Source of the DNA: JAAYZM01 sp964510785
GTDB taxonomy: Bacteria > Actinomycetota > Actinomycetes > Actinomycetales > Cellulomonadaceae
NCBI GenBank assembly: GCA_964510785.1
Contig: CAZECM010000012.1
Span: 1-64,000, forward strand
DNA length: 64,000 nt
Direction of reading: 5' to 3'
Position numbers and translations under genes: made by a program. The number at the start of each line of letters is the position of its first letter. Positions within the stretch are counted from its first letter, which is position 1. This document shows positions 1 through 9,887 of the stretch, piece by piece. The notes beneath the pieces are model-generated. The model had not been told where the DNA came from and did no database searches. It saw only the letters and a list, made by a program, of their open reading frames with translations.

Positions 1-1
1 G

Positions 2-1696
<1,695 letters not shown>

Positions 1697-1703
1697 CCGG
1701 CCC

Positions 1704-1750
1704 CAAGGTGGAGCGTTCGTGCCCTCAGAGGGAACCAACGCTCCACCTTG
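1704..1750. terminator. Long hairpin after clpB
   Basis: A perfect 14-bp inverted repeat (CAAGGTGGAGCGTT at 1704-1717, its complement at 1737-1750) encloses a 19-base loop that itself holds a small CCCTC/GAGGG hairpin. It starts 7 bases after the clpB stop. There is no T-run, as is common for high-GC terminators. The next gene starts at 1777, so the element could also act on that gene's leader. Confidence 0.6.
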
Positions 1751-1776
1751 AGGTGTCGCCCGGGGAGGATTGGTCC

Positions 1777-2397
1777 ATGAGCAAGCGGCGGGTGATTACG
1801 GAGGACGACCTCGACGGGCTCGAGGCGGGCGGCTACGGGCGAGACGCGAAGGTCCACCTGGAGCTCGCTGCCACGCTCGAGGAGTGGGCGACACAGGCAG
1901 ACCGTTTCGCGCTCGACGGAGGGCTCGTCCCCGATGACCTCCTGGTTCGGGCGGGCGAGCACGCGGCTATCGCCGGGGACGACGACGAGGTGCTGCGACT
2001 GCTGACCCTCGCCAGGCAGGTCGCCCGCAACGACTTCCCGCGGTTCTGGATGTCCGACTTCCTGCAGCTGGCCAAGCGGCGAGGCACGTTCGCCGAGGCG
2101 CTCGAGCTCCTTCCCGAGTGGAAGGCCGCGATGGGAGACGATGCGCTGGAGGCGCACGACGTCGCCGAGGGGCTCGAGGCCTGCGACGAGCCCGTGCTCG
2201 CTGAGCGCTGGTTCAACATCGCCGCTCGTTGGGCCGAGCGAGAGGCCGAGGCGTGGCTCTACGAGATGGCCGTTGTCGGCCGGAGCCGCGTGCGCGTCGC
2301 GCAGGGCAAGCCGGAGGACGTGCAGGACGTGGAGGCGGTCGAGATCCTCGCCCTGCGCCAGGACAACCTCGAGCGCGACCTCGAGCGCGACCGCTAG
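1777..2397 (+). CDS. Hypothetical helical-repeat-like protein
   Basis: I do not recognise this 206-residue protein. It has no signal peptide or membrane segment, so it should be cytoplasmic. It is acidic and looks almost wholly helical, with pairs of short amphipathic helices (for example residues 26-40, 50-64, 68-80) that resemble TPR-like or other alpha-solenoid repeats, and it ends in a highly charged tail (NLERDLERDR). The ATG at 1777 was chosen because GGGGAGGA lies 7 bases upstream; the same frame is open far upstream, but that stretch overlaps clpB. It follows clpB and its hairpin, so it could be read through from clpB or have its own promoter. No function is assigned. Confidence 0.75.
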   Translation: MSKRRVITEDDLDGLEAGGYGRDAKVHLELAATLEEWATQADRFALDGGLVPDDLLVRAGEHAAIAGDDDEVLRLLTLARQVARNDFPRFWMSDFLQLAKRRGTFAEALELLPEWKAAMGDDALEAHDVAEGLEACDEPVLAERWFNIAARWAEREAEAWLYEMAVVGRSRVRVAQGKPEDVQDVEAVEILALRQDNLERDLERDR

Positions 2398-2478
2398 CCG
2401 TCACTCGCCCAACCGTCCCGCGCTGGACCGTCACCACCGCCCCCACGCCTCGCGGTGGGTCAGACCTGCCCGGTCACA

Positions 2479-2550
2479 CCCCTTTGCGGGACGTGGTGCA
2501 CGCATAGCGTCCCGCAAAGGGGGTTTCACGTGCATGGTGTCCCGCACAAC
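2479..2550. repeat. REP-like palindromic element, copy 1
   Basis: A perfect 15-bp inverted repeat (CCCCTTTGCGGGACG at 2479-2493, complement at 2508-2522) surrounds a 14-base loop containing GTGCAC. A third CCCGCA half-site follows at 2541-2546. The central block matches a second element at 44425-44455 almost base for base, so this is a repeat family and not a chance hairpin. It lies between the 3' ends of two convergent genes (1777-2397 and 2582-3025) and may serve as a two-way terminator. The rest of the 2398-2581 gap shows nothing else clear. Confidence 0.7.
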
Positions 2551-2567
2551 GGGAGGACGTTCCGCAC

Positions 2568-2632
2568 GGGGTGGGGTGGGGTTACGGGGCGGGCGGGGCG
2601 GGCGGGGAGGGAGGGGAGGGAGGGGTGGGGGT
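2568..2632 (+). other. G-run tract with G-quadruplex potential
   Basis: About ten runs of three to five G are separated by one to four bases on the plus strand. The tract covers the stop codon and the last 16 codons of the minus-strand DUF2304 gene, where it encodes a Pro/Ser/Thr tail (motif PPSPPAPPAP). It can be read as a low-complexity coding tail or as a structured 3' end. Confidence 0.5.
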
Positions 2633-3025
2633 GTCCGACGGCGGCAGCCGGGACTCGCCGTCCTCGATGCGGGCCTGGGCGAGGGCCAGCTCGCGCGCGA
2701 GGACTGTGATGCGCGCCGTGAGCTGCCGGGTGCGCCGCATCGACGTGGCGATGTAGGACAGGAACGCGATGACGAGCGCGTAGAGCAGCAGGTCCGTGCC
2801 GCGGCCCACGCCCACGAAGCCCGCGAGGCGAGAGAGCACGGAGGGGAACGCCACGGAGACGACGGCGGCCACCACGAACCCCAGCAGCAGCAGCCGCCGG
2901 ACCGCCTGGTGCCGTGAGTCCGCCGTGGTGCGGTTGAGCAGGAGCGCGACGCCGATGATCCCCAGGATCAGCAGGACCTGGATGAGGGTGATGCCGGAGG
3001 AGACGGGCGTGCCGTCGGGGTTCAT
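2582..3025 (-). CDS. DUF2304 family small membrane protein
   Basis: A 147-residue membrane protein with three hydrophobic segments (about 10-30, 42-64 and 78-95), then a basic/coiled-coil stretch and an unusual proline-rich tail encoded by the G-run tract. DUF2304 proteins are typically encoded next to GT2 polyprenyl-phosphate sugar transferases, and that is the case here: the gene starts 25 bases after the transferase stop at 3051, in the same direction. It probably works with that enzyme at the cytoplasmic membrane, as a partner or as the flippase-like component; that role is inferred from context. The tail extends past the usual family length of about 110-120. Confidence 0.8.
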   Translation of the reverse strand: MNPDGTPVSSGITLIQVLLILGIIGVALLLNRTTADSRHQAVRRLLLLGFVVAAVVSVAFPSVLSRLAGFVGVGRGTDLLLYALVIAFLSYIATSMRRTRQLTARITVLARELALAQARIEDGESRLPPSDTPTPPSPPSPPAPPAP

Positions 3026-3050
3026 CTGCAGCTTCCTCTGCTCGGCTCGC

Positions 3051-3749
3051 TCACCTGAACAGCAGGTCCACGAGGATGTTCACGGAGTTGAGGCTCGACT
3101 GCCCCTTGCCGCGCGAGTAGTCGGTGTAGAGCACGTGGACGGGGTGCTCGGCCCACGGCAGCCCGGTGCGCCCGATGTGCAGCACGATCTCGCTCGCGTG
3201 CGCCATGCCGTCCTGGCGCAGCCGGATCCGGCGCGCGGCGTCGGCCCGCACCACGCGCAGCCCGTTGTGCGCGTCCGTCAGGCGCATCCCCGTGCTCTGC
3301 CGCGTGAACCACACGGCGAGCTTGAGGATGACGCGCCGCACGAAGCCCGCCTCGACGGTGTCGTTGAGGAAGCGCGAGCCGAAGACGGCGGCCAGGTTCT
3401 CGTCCCGCGCCCGCTCGAGCATGTCGAGGGCGTCGGAGACCTGGTGCTGCCCGTCGGCGTCGAACGTCACGACGAACGCCGCGCCCGGCCGTGACAGCGC
3501 GTACTCGATCCCCGTCTGCAGCGCCGCACCCTGTCCGAGGTTCACGGGGTGGCGCACGACCTTCGCCCCCGCCGCGCGCGCGAGGTCGCCCGAGCCGTCG
3601 GTCGAGCCGTCATCGACGCAGACGACGTTCGCGAAGCTCCCGCGCACGTCCCGCACGACGTCGCCGATGACGGCGGCCTCGTTGAACAGCGGGATCACGA
3701 CCCAGGCGTCCGGGTGCGCCACGGGCCCCGCAGCGGGAGGGGAAGCCAT
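3051..3749 (-). CDS. GT2 glycosyltransferase, DPM1/polyprenyl-phosphate type
   Basis: A 232-residue GT-A fold enzyme expected to load a sugar from a nucleotide donor onto a lipid phosphate on the cytoplasmic face. Visible motifs are VVIPLFNEA at the N-terminus (about 16-24), VDDGSTDGS (about 44-52) and the metal-binding FDADGQH (about 91-97), followed by GSRFL and the acceptor-side DAHNGLR. ATG 3749 is used because upstream in-frame codons run into the divergent operon. It begins a two-gene unit with the DUF2304 gene. It has no membrane domain of its own, so the DUF2304 protein may anchor it. It shares a 111-base divergent region with the diamino-sugar operon, which suggests joint work on surface glycan. 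Confidence 0.9.
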   Translation of the reverse strand: MASPPAAGPVAHPDAWVVIPLFNEAAVIGDVVRDVRGSFANVVCVDDGSTDGSGDLARAAGAKVVRHPVNLGQGAALQTGIEYALSRPGAAFVVTFDADGQHQVSDALDMLERARDENLAAVFGSRFLNDTVEAGFVRRVILKLAVWFTRQSTGMRLTDAHNGLRVVRADAARRIRLRQDGMAHASEIVLHIGRTGLPWAEHPVHVLYTDYSRGKGQSSLNSVNILVDLLFR

Positions 3750-3860
3750 GGGCCCATTGTGGCACCGCGGACCTTCGGGCCCGGCGGACGGGGCCGCGCT
3801 GGAATACTGTGGGCGAGGCCCGTCGCACGACGGCGCCGCGGGCGGGCCCGAGGGGTTGAG

Positions 3861-4481
3861 GTGGCAGCGGAAGGCGTACGCATCGCCGAGGGCGCGGACG
3901 TGTCGCCCGACGCCGAGATCGGTGCTGGCAGCGCGATCTGGCACCTCGCCCAGGTGCGCGAGGGCGTGCGCATGGGCACCGACTGCGTCGTCGGCCGCGG
4001 CGCCTACATCGGCACGGGCGTGCGCCTCGGCGACGCGTGCAAGGTCCAGAACTACGCCCTCGTCTACGAGCCGGCCGTGCTCGCCGACGGCGTCTTCATC
4101 GGCCCCGCCGCCGTGCTCACCAACGACGCCTACCCCCGCGCCATCAACCCCGACGGCTCGCTCAAGAGCGCTCACGACTGGCAGCCCGTGGGCGTCACGA
4201 TCCGCGAGGGCGCCTCGATCGGCGCGCGCGCCGTGTGCGTGGCCCCCGTGACGATCGGCGCGTGGGCCACCGTCGCGGCGGGCGCCGTCGTGACGAAGGA
4301 CGTCCCCGCCTTCGCGCTCGTGGCCGGGGTACCGGCCCGCCGCATCGGCTGGGTGGGCCCCGCGGGTCACCCGCTCGTGCCCGACGGCGAGCACTGGCGC
4401 TGCCCCGTCACCGGCGACCGTTTCGAGGCCTCCGGGCCCGACGGCGACCCGGCCACCACCATCCGGAAGGTCGACGCATGA
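3861..4481 (+). CDS. Left-handed beta-helix N-acetyltransferase, WbpD/WlbB type
   Basis: A 206-residue hexapeptide-repeat acetyltransferase. The N-terminal two thirds show the repeating [LIV]-G-x4 pattern (for example GAGSAIW, GRGAYIGTGVRLGD, IGARAVCVAPVTIGAW), and the loop NDAYPRAINPDG is typical of enzymes that acetylate the 3-amino group of UDP-GlcNAc3N or its uronic acid from acetyl-CoA. The GTG at 3861 follows GAGGGG with 5-base spacing. A -10-like TACTGT lies at 3805. The stop overlaps the next start (ATGA at 4478-4481), so it opens a three-gene translationally coupled operon with the aminotransferase and dehydrogenase that make its substrate. Exact sugar specificity is inferred. Confidence 0.9.
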   Translation: MAAEGVRIAEGADVSPDAEIGAGSAIWHLAQVREGVRMGTDCVVGRGAYIGTGVRLGDACKVQNYALVYEPAVLADGVFIGPAAVLTNDAYPRAINPDGSLKSAHDWQPVGVTIREGASIGARAVCVAPVTIGAWATVAAGAVVTKDVPAFALVAGVPARRIGWVGPAGHPLVPDGEHWRCPVTGDRFEASGPDGDPATTIRKVDA

Positions 4482-5593
4482 CCACCACACCCGCATTCAT
4501 CCCCGCCGCCAAGCCCATCGTCGGCGACGCGGAGCGTGAGGCGGTCGACGCCGTGCTGCGCTCGGGCATGATCGCCCAGGGCCCGCAGGTCAAGGCCTTC
4601 GAGGAGGAGTTCGCCGCCGCACTCGTGGGCGGGCGCACGTCCGTGGCCGTCAGCTCGGGCACCTCCGGCCTGCACCTCGGGCTGCTCGCCGCCGGCGTCG
4701 GTCCGGGCGACGAAATCATCGTGCCCTCGTTCACGTTCGCCGCGACCGCCAACTCGGTCGCGCTCACGGGTGCCACCCCGGTGTTCGTCGACATCGAGCC
4801 GGACACGTTCTGCCTCGACCCGGCCGCCGTCGCCGCCGCCGTCACGGAGCGCACGCGCGGCATCATGCCCGTACACCTCTACGGGCACCCCGCGGACGTG
4901 TACGCGCTGCAGGGCATCGTCCACGCCCACGGCCTCGAGCTCTACGAGGACGCCGCCCAGGCGCACGGCGCGAGCCTCGACGGCCGCCCCGTCGGCACGT
5001 TCGGCCGCTTCGCGATGTTCTCGCTGTACCCCACGAAGAACATGACGTCCGGCGAGGGCGGCATGGTCGCGGCCGACGACGACGTCGCCCACCGCATCCG
5101 ACTGCTCCGCAACCAGGGCATGGAGCGGCAGTACGCCAACGAGCTCATCGGCTTCAACGCGCGCATGACGGACCTCCACGCGGCGATCGGGCGCGTGCAG
5201 CTCGAACGGCTCGCGGGCTGGACCGCGCAGCGCCAGACGAACGCCGCCTACCTCGACGAGCACCTCGCGGGGGTCGTCACCCCGCCCGTCCGCCCGGGTG
5301 TCGTGCACGTCTACCACCAGTACACCGTGCGCCTCGCGGGGGCGACGGGGCCGGAGCGGGACGCCGTCGTCGCCGCACTGAAGGACGAGCACCACGTCGG
5401 CTCGGGCGTCTACTACCCGATCCCCAACCACCGCCTCGCGAGCCTCGCGCACTTCGCGCCGGAGCTCGAGCTGCCCGTCACGGAGCAGGCCGCCGCGGAG
5501 GTCATCTCGTTGCCCGTGCACCCCTCGCTGACGCCGGCAGACCTCGAGCGCATCGTCACCGCCGTCAACACCGTGACGAAGGCAGGTGCGTGA
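4478..5593 (+). CDS. DegT/DnrJ/EryC1-family sugar aminotransferase, WbpE type
   Basis: A 371-residue PLP enzyme that would transfer an amino group from glutamate to the 3-keto nucleotide sugar made by the dehydrogenase downstream. Visible features are the SSGTSGLHLGL phosphate-binding turn, PSFTFAATANSV, VHLYGHPAD, the EDAAQAHGA segment with the PLP-ring aspartate, and the Schiff-base lysine K187 in YPTKNMTSGEGG. The C-terminal small domain keeps VYYPIPNH and SLPVHPSLT. Length is normal for the family. It overlaps the acetyltransferase by four bases and the dehydrogenase by one (TGATG), so the three products should be made together. Confidence 0.94.
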   Translation: MTTTPAFIPAAKPIVGDAEREAVDAVLRSGMIAQGPQVKAFEEEFAAALVGGRTSVAVSSGTSGLHLGLLAAGVGPGDEIIVPSFTFAATANSVALTGATPVFVDIEPDTFCLDPAAVAAAVTERTRGIMPVHLYGHPADVYALQGIVHAHGLELYEDAAQAHGASLDGRPVGTFGRFAMFSLYPTKNMTSGEGGMVAADDDVAHRIRLLRNQGMERQYANELIGFNARMTDLHAAIGRVQLERLAGWTAQRQTNAAYLDEHLAGVVTPPVRPGVVHVYHQYTVRLAGATGPERDAVVAALKDEHHVGSGVYYPIPNHRLASLAHFAPELELPVTEQAAAEVISLPVHPSLTPADLERIVTAVNTVTKAGA

Positions 5594-6591
5594 TGGCGCT
5601 GAGACATAGACCACTCCGGGCGGGACTCATCGGCCTCGGTGCCATGGGGCGCCACCACGCGCGCGTGCTGCGCGAGCTGGACGGCGTCGACCTCGTGGCC
5701 GTGGCCGACCCGGGTGGGGACCCGTGGCAGGTGGCTGGCCAGCTCGAGGTGCTGCCCGACGTCGACGCCCTGATCGCGGCCGGCATCGACATCGCCGTCG
5801 TCGCCACTCCCACGAAGTTCCACGAGCCCGTCGCGCTCGCGCTCGCGGCCGCCGGGGTGCACACCCTCGTCGAGAAGCCCGTCGCGGCGGACTCGGTGGG
5901 TGGGCGCCGCGTCCTCGACGCCTTCGCTGCCGCGGGCCTCGTCGGGGCCGTGGGTCACATCGAGCGCTTCAACCCGGCGATCCAGGAGATCCGCCGCCGC
6001 ATCGAGGTGGGCGAGGTGGGCGCCGTCTACCAGATCGCGACGCGCCGCCAGGGGCCCTTCCCGGCGCGCATCGCCGACGTCGGCGTCGTCAAGGACCTCG
6101 CCACGCACGACATCGACCTCACGGCGTGGGTCGCGCAGAGCACCTACGAGCACGTGTCCGCGCAGGTCGCCTACCAGTCCGGCCGCGCCCACGAGGACAT
6201 GGTGCTCGCCACGGGCCGGCTCGCGAACGGCATCATCGTGCACCACACCGTGAACTGGCTCTCGCCCATGAAGGAGCGGCTCACCGTCGTGACGGGCGAG
6301 CTCGGCACGATCATCGCGGACACCCAGACGGCGGACGTGACGTTCTACGCCAACGGCACGGTGCGCACCGAGTGGGATTCTGTCGCGGCGTTCCGCGGCG
6401 TGTCCGAGGGCGATGTCATCCGCTACGCGATCGCCAAGCGTGAGCCGCTGCGCAGCGAGCTCGAGGCGTTCCGCGACGCCGTGCTCGGCGAGGGCGACCG
6501 GACCGTGTCGATGGCCGAGGGGCTCGCGACGCTCGAGGTCGCCGAGCACATCCTCGACTCGGCCGCGGCGGGCGGCGCGCTGCGCCCTTGA
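5593..6591 (+). CDS. Gfo/Idh/MocA UDP-GlcNAc 3-dehydrogenase, WbpB/WlbA type
   Basis: A 332-residue NAD-dependent oxidoreductase expected to oxidise C3 of UDP-GlcNAc or UDP-GlcNAcA. It has the Rossmann motif GLIGLGAMGRHH (about 10-21), VATPTKFH, the family EKP motif (VEKPVA, near 92-97), HIERFNPA and the DVGVVKDLATHDID segment that marks the UDP-N-acetylglucosamine 3-dehydrogenase group. The ATG at 5593 overlaps the preceding stop by one base; a GTG at 5590 is an alternative. It closes the diamino-sugar operon, and a long hairpin follows 15 bases after the stop. Confidence 0.92.
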   Translation: MALRHRPLRAGLIGLGAMGRHHARVLRELDGVDLVAVADPGGDPWQVAGQLEVLPDVDALIAAGIDIAVVATPTKFHEPVALALAAAGVHTLVEKPVAADSVGGRRVLDAFAAAGLVGAVGHIERFNPAIQEIRRRIEVGEVGAVYQIATRRQGPFPARIADVGVVKDLATHDIDLTAWVAQSTYEHVSAQVAYQSGRAHEDMVLATGRLANGIIVHHTVNWLSPMKERLTVVTGELGTIIADTQTADVTFYANGTVRTEWDSVAAFRGVSEGDVIRYAIAKREPLRSELEAFRDAVLGEGDRTVSMAEGLATLEVAEHILDSAAAGGALRP

Positions 6592-6606
6592 CCGGCGTGC
6601 GGCGAC

Positions 6607-6651
6607 ACGCTGAACGATTGCTGACGTCTGGCGTCAGTAATCGTCCAGCGT
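6607..6651. terminator. Long hairpin after the diamino-sugar operon
   Basis: Two 20-base arms (6607-6626 and 6632-6651) pair with only two mismatches around the 5-base loop TCTGG. It sits 15 bases after the stop at 6591 and 67 bases before the next start. The length and symmetry exceed a usual terminator stem, so a protein-binding site is also possible. Confidence 0.65.
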
Positions 6652-6718
6652 CACGTGTGAGGGCTGCGTGTAGCGGGCTCCGGGCCAGAAGCGCGGGGAT
6701 CTCCGGTGCGGGCGTGAA

Positions 6719-8113
6719 ATGCTCGTGCCCGTGAAGCACGCCGTCGTCGTCTCGCGACTCTTCGCGCCGGAGCCCGCCGCGGCGGCGTTCCGGCTCGAGG
6801 CCCTCGTGCGCGCGCTCGCGGGCTCGGGCTGCGACGTCACGGTGCTCACGTCGCGCGCCCGCCCGGGCAGCCCGCCGCCCGACGACGCCGTGCTCTCGCC
6901 CACGCGAGGGGCCGACGACGGCGACGCAACGGTCCCGCAGCGACCCGGCCACGCGCCGCAGTCCAGCGGGCCCGGCCGTGTGCGGGTGCGCCGCGCCCGG
7001 GTGCTGCGCGACAAGTCCGGCTACGTGCGTGGCTACCTGCCCTATCTCAGCTTCGACGTACCCGCTGCGCTGCGGCTGCTCACGGTGCGTCGGCCGGACG
7101 TCGTCGTCGTCGAACCCCCGCCCACCACGGGTGCCGTGGTGCGCATCGTGTGCGCGCTGCGCCGGGTGCCGTACGTCTACTACGCGGCCGACATCTGGTC
7201 GGACGCCGCGCGCAGCACGGGTAGCCCTGGCCCCGTGAGCGGGTTGCTCGCGCGGCTCGAGGGCTGGGCGATGCGCGGGGCGCGCGGCGTCGTCGCCGTG
7301 TCCGAGGGCGTCGCCGACCGTGTGCAGGAGCTCGCCGGGCGGGGCAACGTGCGGCGCGTGGCGGGTCTCGAGCGGGTCGAGGTAGTGCGCAACGGCATCG
7401 ACACGACCGTCTTCCGGCCGCGGGACGACGACGAGGACGGGCTCACCGACGTCCATGCCGGGACGGAGGTTGCCACCACGTCGGGCGCCGCCCCGCAACG
7501 TGACGCCACCCCTGACGGCGCACCGTCCCAGTACTTCCTGTACGCCGGCACCGCTTCGGAGTGGCAGGGCGCCGAGGTGTTCGTGCTCGCGCTCGCGATC
7601 CTGCGCGAGACGCACCCGGACGTCGAGCTCGTCTTCCTCGGCTCGGGCAGCGCGTGGGCGGGACTGCGCGACCTCGCCGACCGGGCCGCCCCCGGTGCCG
7701 TCCACCTGCGCGCGCCCGTCGCGCCCGTCGAGGCGGCGCGCTGGCACCGCCACGCCGCCGGGGCGCTCGTCAGTATCGTGCCAGGGCTCGGCTACGACTT
7801 CGCGTTGCCCACCAAGCTCTTCGCGGCGAGCGCGAGCGGCATCCCGGTGGTGTTCGCGGGGCCGCCCGGGGTGGCGAGCGACGTGGTCGAGGAGGGTCGT
7901 CTGGGGCTCGCCGTCGGGCACGATCCCGAGGCCGTGGCGACCGCGATGGCCGCGCTGCTCGACGCGCCCGAGGCGCACGACCCCGCCCTGGACGCCGCCC
8001 GCGCGGCCCGGCTCGCCGGGTGGACCGCCGAGCACGCGAGCATCGCCCGCGTCGGGGAGCGCGTCGCGGGCCTCGTGGCACGATGGGCCGCAGCCGAGGA
8101 GGGGAAGCCATGA
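6719..8113 (+). CDS. GT4 (GT-B) glycosyltransferase
   Basis: A 464-residue cytoplasmic glycosyltransferase of the WbuB-like GT4 group. The N-terminal domain has VVVSRLFAPEPAAAAFRL and VTVLTSRA. The middle shows YVYYAADIWSDAA and VVAVSEGVADRV; the C-terminal nucleotide-sugar domain has FLYAGTASEWQGAE, FLGSGSAW and the catalytic-side ALPTKLFAASASGIPVVFAG. A low-complexity Asp/Gly/Pro-rich insert (about 57-90, including GADDGD) separates the first strands and looks like a species-specific loop. ATG 6719 lacks a good ribosome site; GTG 6725 and 6731 are alternatives. The stop overlaps the exporter start (ATGA at 8110), coupling it to export. Confidence 0.9.
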   Translation: MLVPVKHAVVVSRLFAPEPAAAAFRLEALVRALAGSGCDVTVLTSRARPGSPPPDDAVLSPTRGADDGDATVPQRPGHAPQSSGPGRVRVRRARVLRDKSGYVRGYLPYLSFDVPAALRLLTVRRPDVVVVEPPPTTGAVVRIVCALRRVPYVYYAADIWSDAARSTGSPGPVSGLLARLEGWAMRGARGVVAVSEGVADRVQELAGRGNVRRVAGLERVEVVRNGIDTTVFRPRDDDEDGLTDVHAGTEVATTSGAAPQRDATPDGAPSQYFLYAGTASEWQGAEVFVLALAILRETHPDVELVFLGSGSAWAGLRDLADRAAPGAVHLRAPVAPVEAARWHRHAAGALVSIVPGLGYDFALPTKLFAASASGIPVVFAGPPGVASDVVEEGRLGLAVGHDPEAVATAMAALLDAPEAHDPALDAARAARLAGWTAEHASIARVGERVAGLVARWAAAEEGKP

Positions 8114-9885
8114 AGCTCATCTGGCTCACCCTGCGCGGGCTGCTGCCGATGCTGCCGGGCCGCGCGCGGCAGTTCCTCAGCTGGTACGTCGTGGCGAGCG
8201 CGAGCCTGGCCCTGCTCGACATCGCGGCGCTCGGCCTGCTCGCGCTGTCCCTCGCGCCCATGGTGCAGGGCGAGCCCGTGGTGCTCCCGCTCGTGGGCGA
8301 GGTCGCGCCGAGCGGCTACGTGGGGATCATCATCGTGGTCTCGGTGCTCATCATCATCAAGGGCTTCGCCGCGGTGGGCGTGCAGTGGGTCGTCACGCGC
8401 CGGTTCGCCCGCTACGAGCTCGAGATCGGCGACCAGCTCTTCGCGGCCTACATCCGCGCGCCGTGGACGGACCGGCTCTCGCGCAACACCTCCCAGCTCG
8501 TGCGGCTCGCCGACGTCGGGATCGCCAACGCCACCGCGGGGTTCCTGCTGCCCGTGGCCGGGCTGCCGGCCCTGGGCGCGACGTTCGTGGCCGTGCTCGT
8601 CGTGCTCGTCATCGCGGAGCCCGTCACGGCCGCACTGACGCTCGGGTACCTCGGCGTGGTGGGGCTCGTCATGTACTTCTGGGTCTCCCGGCGGGCCATC
8701 GTCGCGGGGCGCGTCAACCGGGACTACTCGTTCCGGGTCGCCCGGCTCATGACGGAGATGGTCGGGGCGCTCAAGGAGATCACGCTGCGGGACAAGGCGG
8801 GCGAGGTGGCCGCCGTCGTGCACGCCGACCGCCGCCACACCACGCGCGCTCGGGCGAACCTGCAGTTCCTCTCCGCGATGCCGCGCTACGTCCTCGAGTC
8901 GGCCCTCGTGGGGGGCTTCTTGCTCATCGGTGGCGTGGCGTACGCGACGGGCGGGGCCAGTGCCGCGTTCAGCGCGCTCGCGCTCTTCGGGGTCGCGGGC
9001 TTCCGCATGGTGCCGGCCGTGACGAGCTTCCAGTCCGTCATCGCGACGACGGCGGCCAACATCCCCAACGTCCAGGCCGTGATCGGTGACATCGAGGCCG
9101 CCGAGGGGTACCTCGCCAACGCCGAGACCGTGGGGCGCGCGCCGCTCGACCGGGAGCCCGAGCTGCTGTCGCTGCGCAGTGTCGCGTTCACGTACCCGGG
9201 GTCCGGGGAGCCCGCCGTGCGCGACATCGACCTCGACGTGCCGATGGGTTCCAGCCTCGCGCTCGTGGGACGATCCGGGGCGGGCAAGACGACGCTCGTG
9301 GACATCCTGCTCGGGCTGCTCGTGCCCTCCGAGGGGACGCTCGAGCTCGACGGGCGACCGCTCGCCGACGTGCTCGCGGCGTGGCGCGCGCGGGTGGGCT
9401 ACGTGCCACAGGACGTCTCGCTGTTCGACGCGACCCTCGCTCAGAACGTGGCCCTGACCTGGACGGACGACCTCGACCTCGACCGCGTGCGCGACTGCCT
9501 CGAGCGGGCCCAGCTCGCCGAGCTCGTGGCCTCGCGGGGGCTCGACGCGCGGATCGGTGATCGCGGCATGGCCCTGTCCGGCGGGCAGCGCCAGCGGCTC
9601 GGCATCGCGCGGGCGCTCTACGTGGACCCGCTCGTGCTCGTGCTCGACGAGGCGACGAGCGCGCTCGACACCCAGACCGAGGCGAGCGTCGCGGCCGCGA
9701 TCGCCGCGTTGCGCGGCGAGGTCACCGTGATCGCCGTGGCGCACCGGCTCTCGACCGTGCGCTCGATGGACCAGGTGTGCTTCATGGCCGAGGGCACGAT
9801 CGCCGCGCGCGGCACCTTCGACGAGCTCGTCGCGGCGGTGCCCGACTTCGCGGTCCAGGCCCAGCTCGCGGGGCTCGTGGAGTAG
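8110..9885 (+). CDS. ABC exporter, fused permease-ATPase (PglK/MsbA-like flippase)
   Basis: A 591-residue half-transporter that would form a homodimer in the cytoplasmic membrane. About six membrane helices occupy residues 18-330. The ATPase domain (about 365-590) carries Walker A GRSGAGKTTL, Q-loop YVPQDVSLF, signature LSGGQRQR, Walker B LVLDEATSAL and H-loop AHRLST, so all catalytic residues are present. Its place inside a run of glycosyltransferases, overlapping the upstream one by four bases, suggests it flips a lipid-linked oligosaccharide, as PglK does; the substrate is not shown by sequence. The next glycosyltransferase starts two bases after its stop. Confidence 0.92.
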   Translation: MKLIWLTLRGLLPMLPGRARQFLSWYVVASASLALLDIAALGLLALSLAPMVQGEPVVLPLVGEVAPSGYVGIIIVVSVLIIIKGFAAVGVQWVVTRRFARYELEIGDQLFAAYIRAPWTDRLSRNTSQLVRLADVGIANATAGFLLPVAGLPALGATFVAVLVVLVIAEPVTAALTLGYLGVVGLVMYFWVSRRAIVAGRVNRDYSFRVARLMTEMVGALKEITLRDKAGEVAAVVHADRRHTTRARANLQFLSAMPRYVLESALVGGFLLIGGVAYATGGASAAFSALALFGVAGFRMVPAVTSFQSVIATTAANIPNVQAVIGDIEAAEGYLANAETVGRAPLDREPELLSLRSVAFTYPGSGEPAVRDIDLDVPMGSSLALVGRSGAGKTTLVDILLGLLVPSEGTLELDGRPLADVLAAWRARVGYVPQDVSLFDATLAQNVALTWTDDLDLDRVRDCLERAQLAELVASRGLDARIGDRGMALSGGQRQRLGIARALYVDPLVLVLDEATSALDTQTEASVAAAIAALRGEVTVIAVAHRLSTVRSMDQVCFMAEGTIAARGTFDELVAAVPDFAVQAQLAGLVE

Positions 9886-9887
9886 AC

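Noticed and set aside
5413..6549. Long minus-strand open frame antisense to the 3-dehydrogenase gene
   Set aside because: His/Arg-rich translation without any domain, fully opposite a recognised gene. Such shadows (also 6416-8035, 7792-9744, 9618-11336, 11757-13682, 29974-32406, 32157-33833) are a by-product of high GC.
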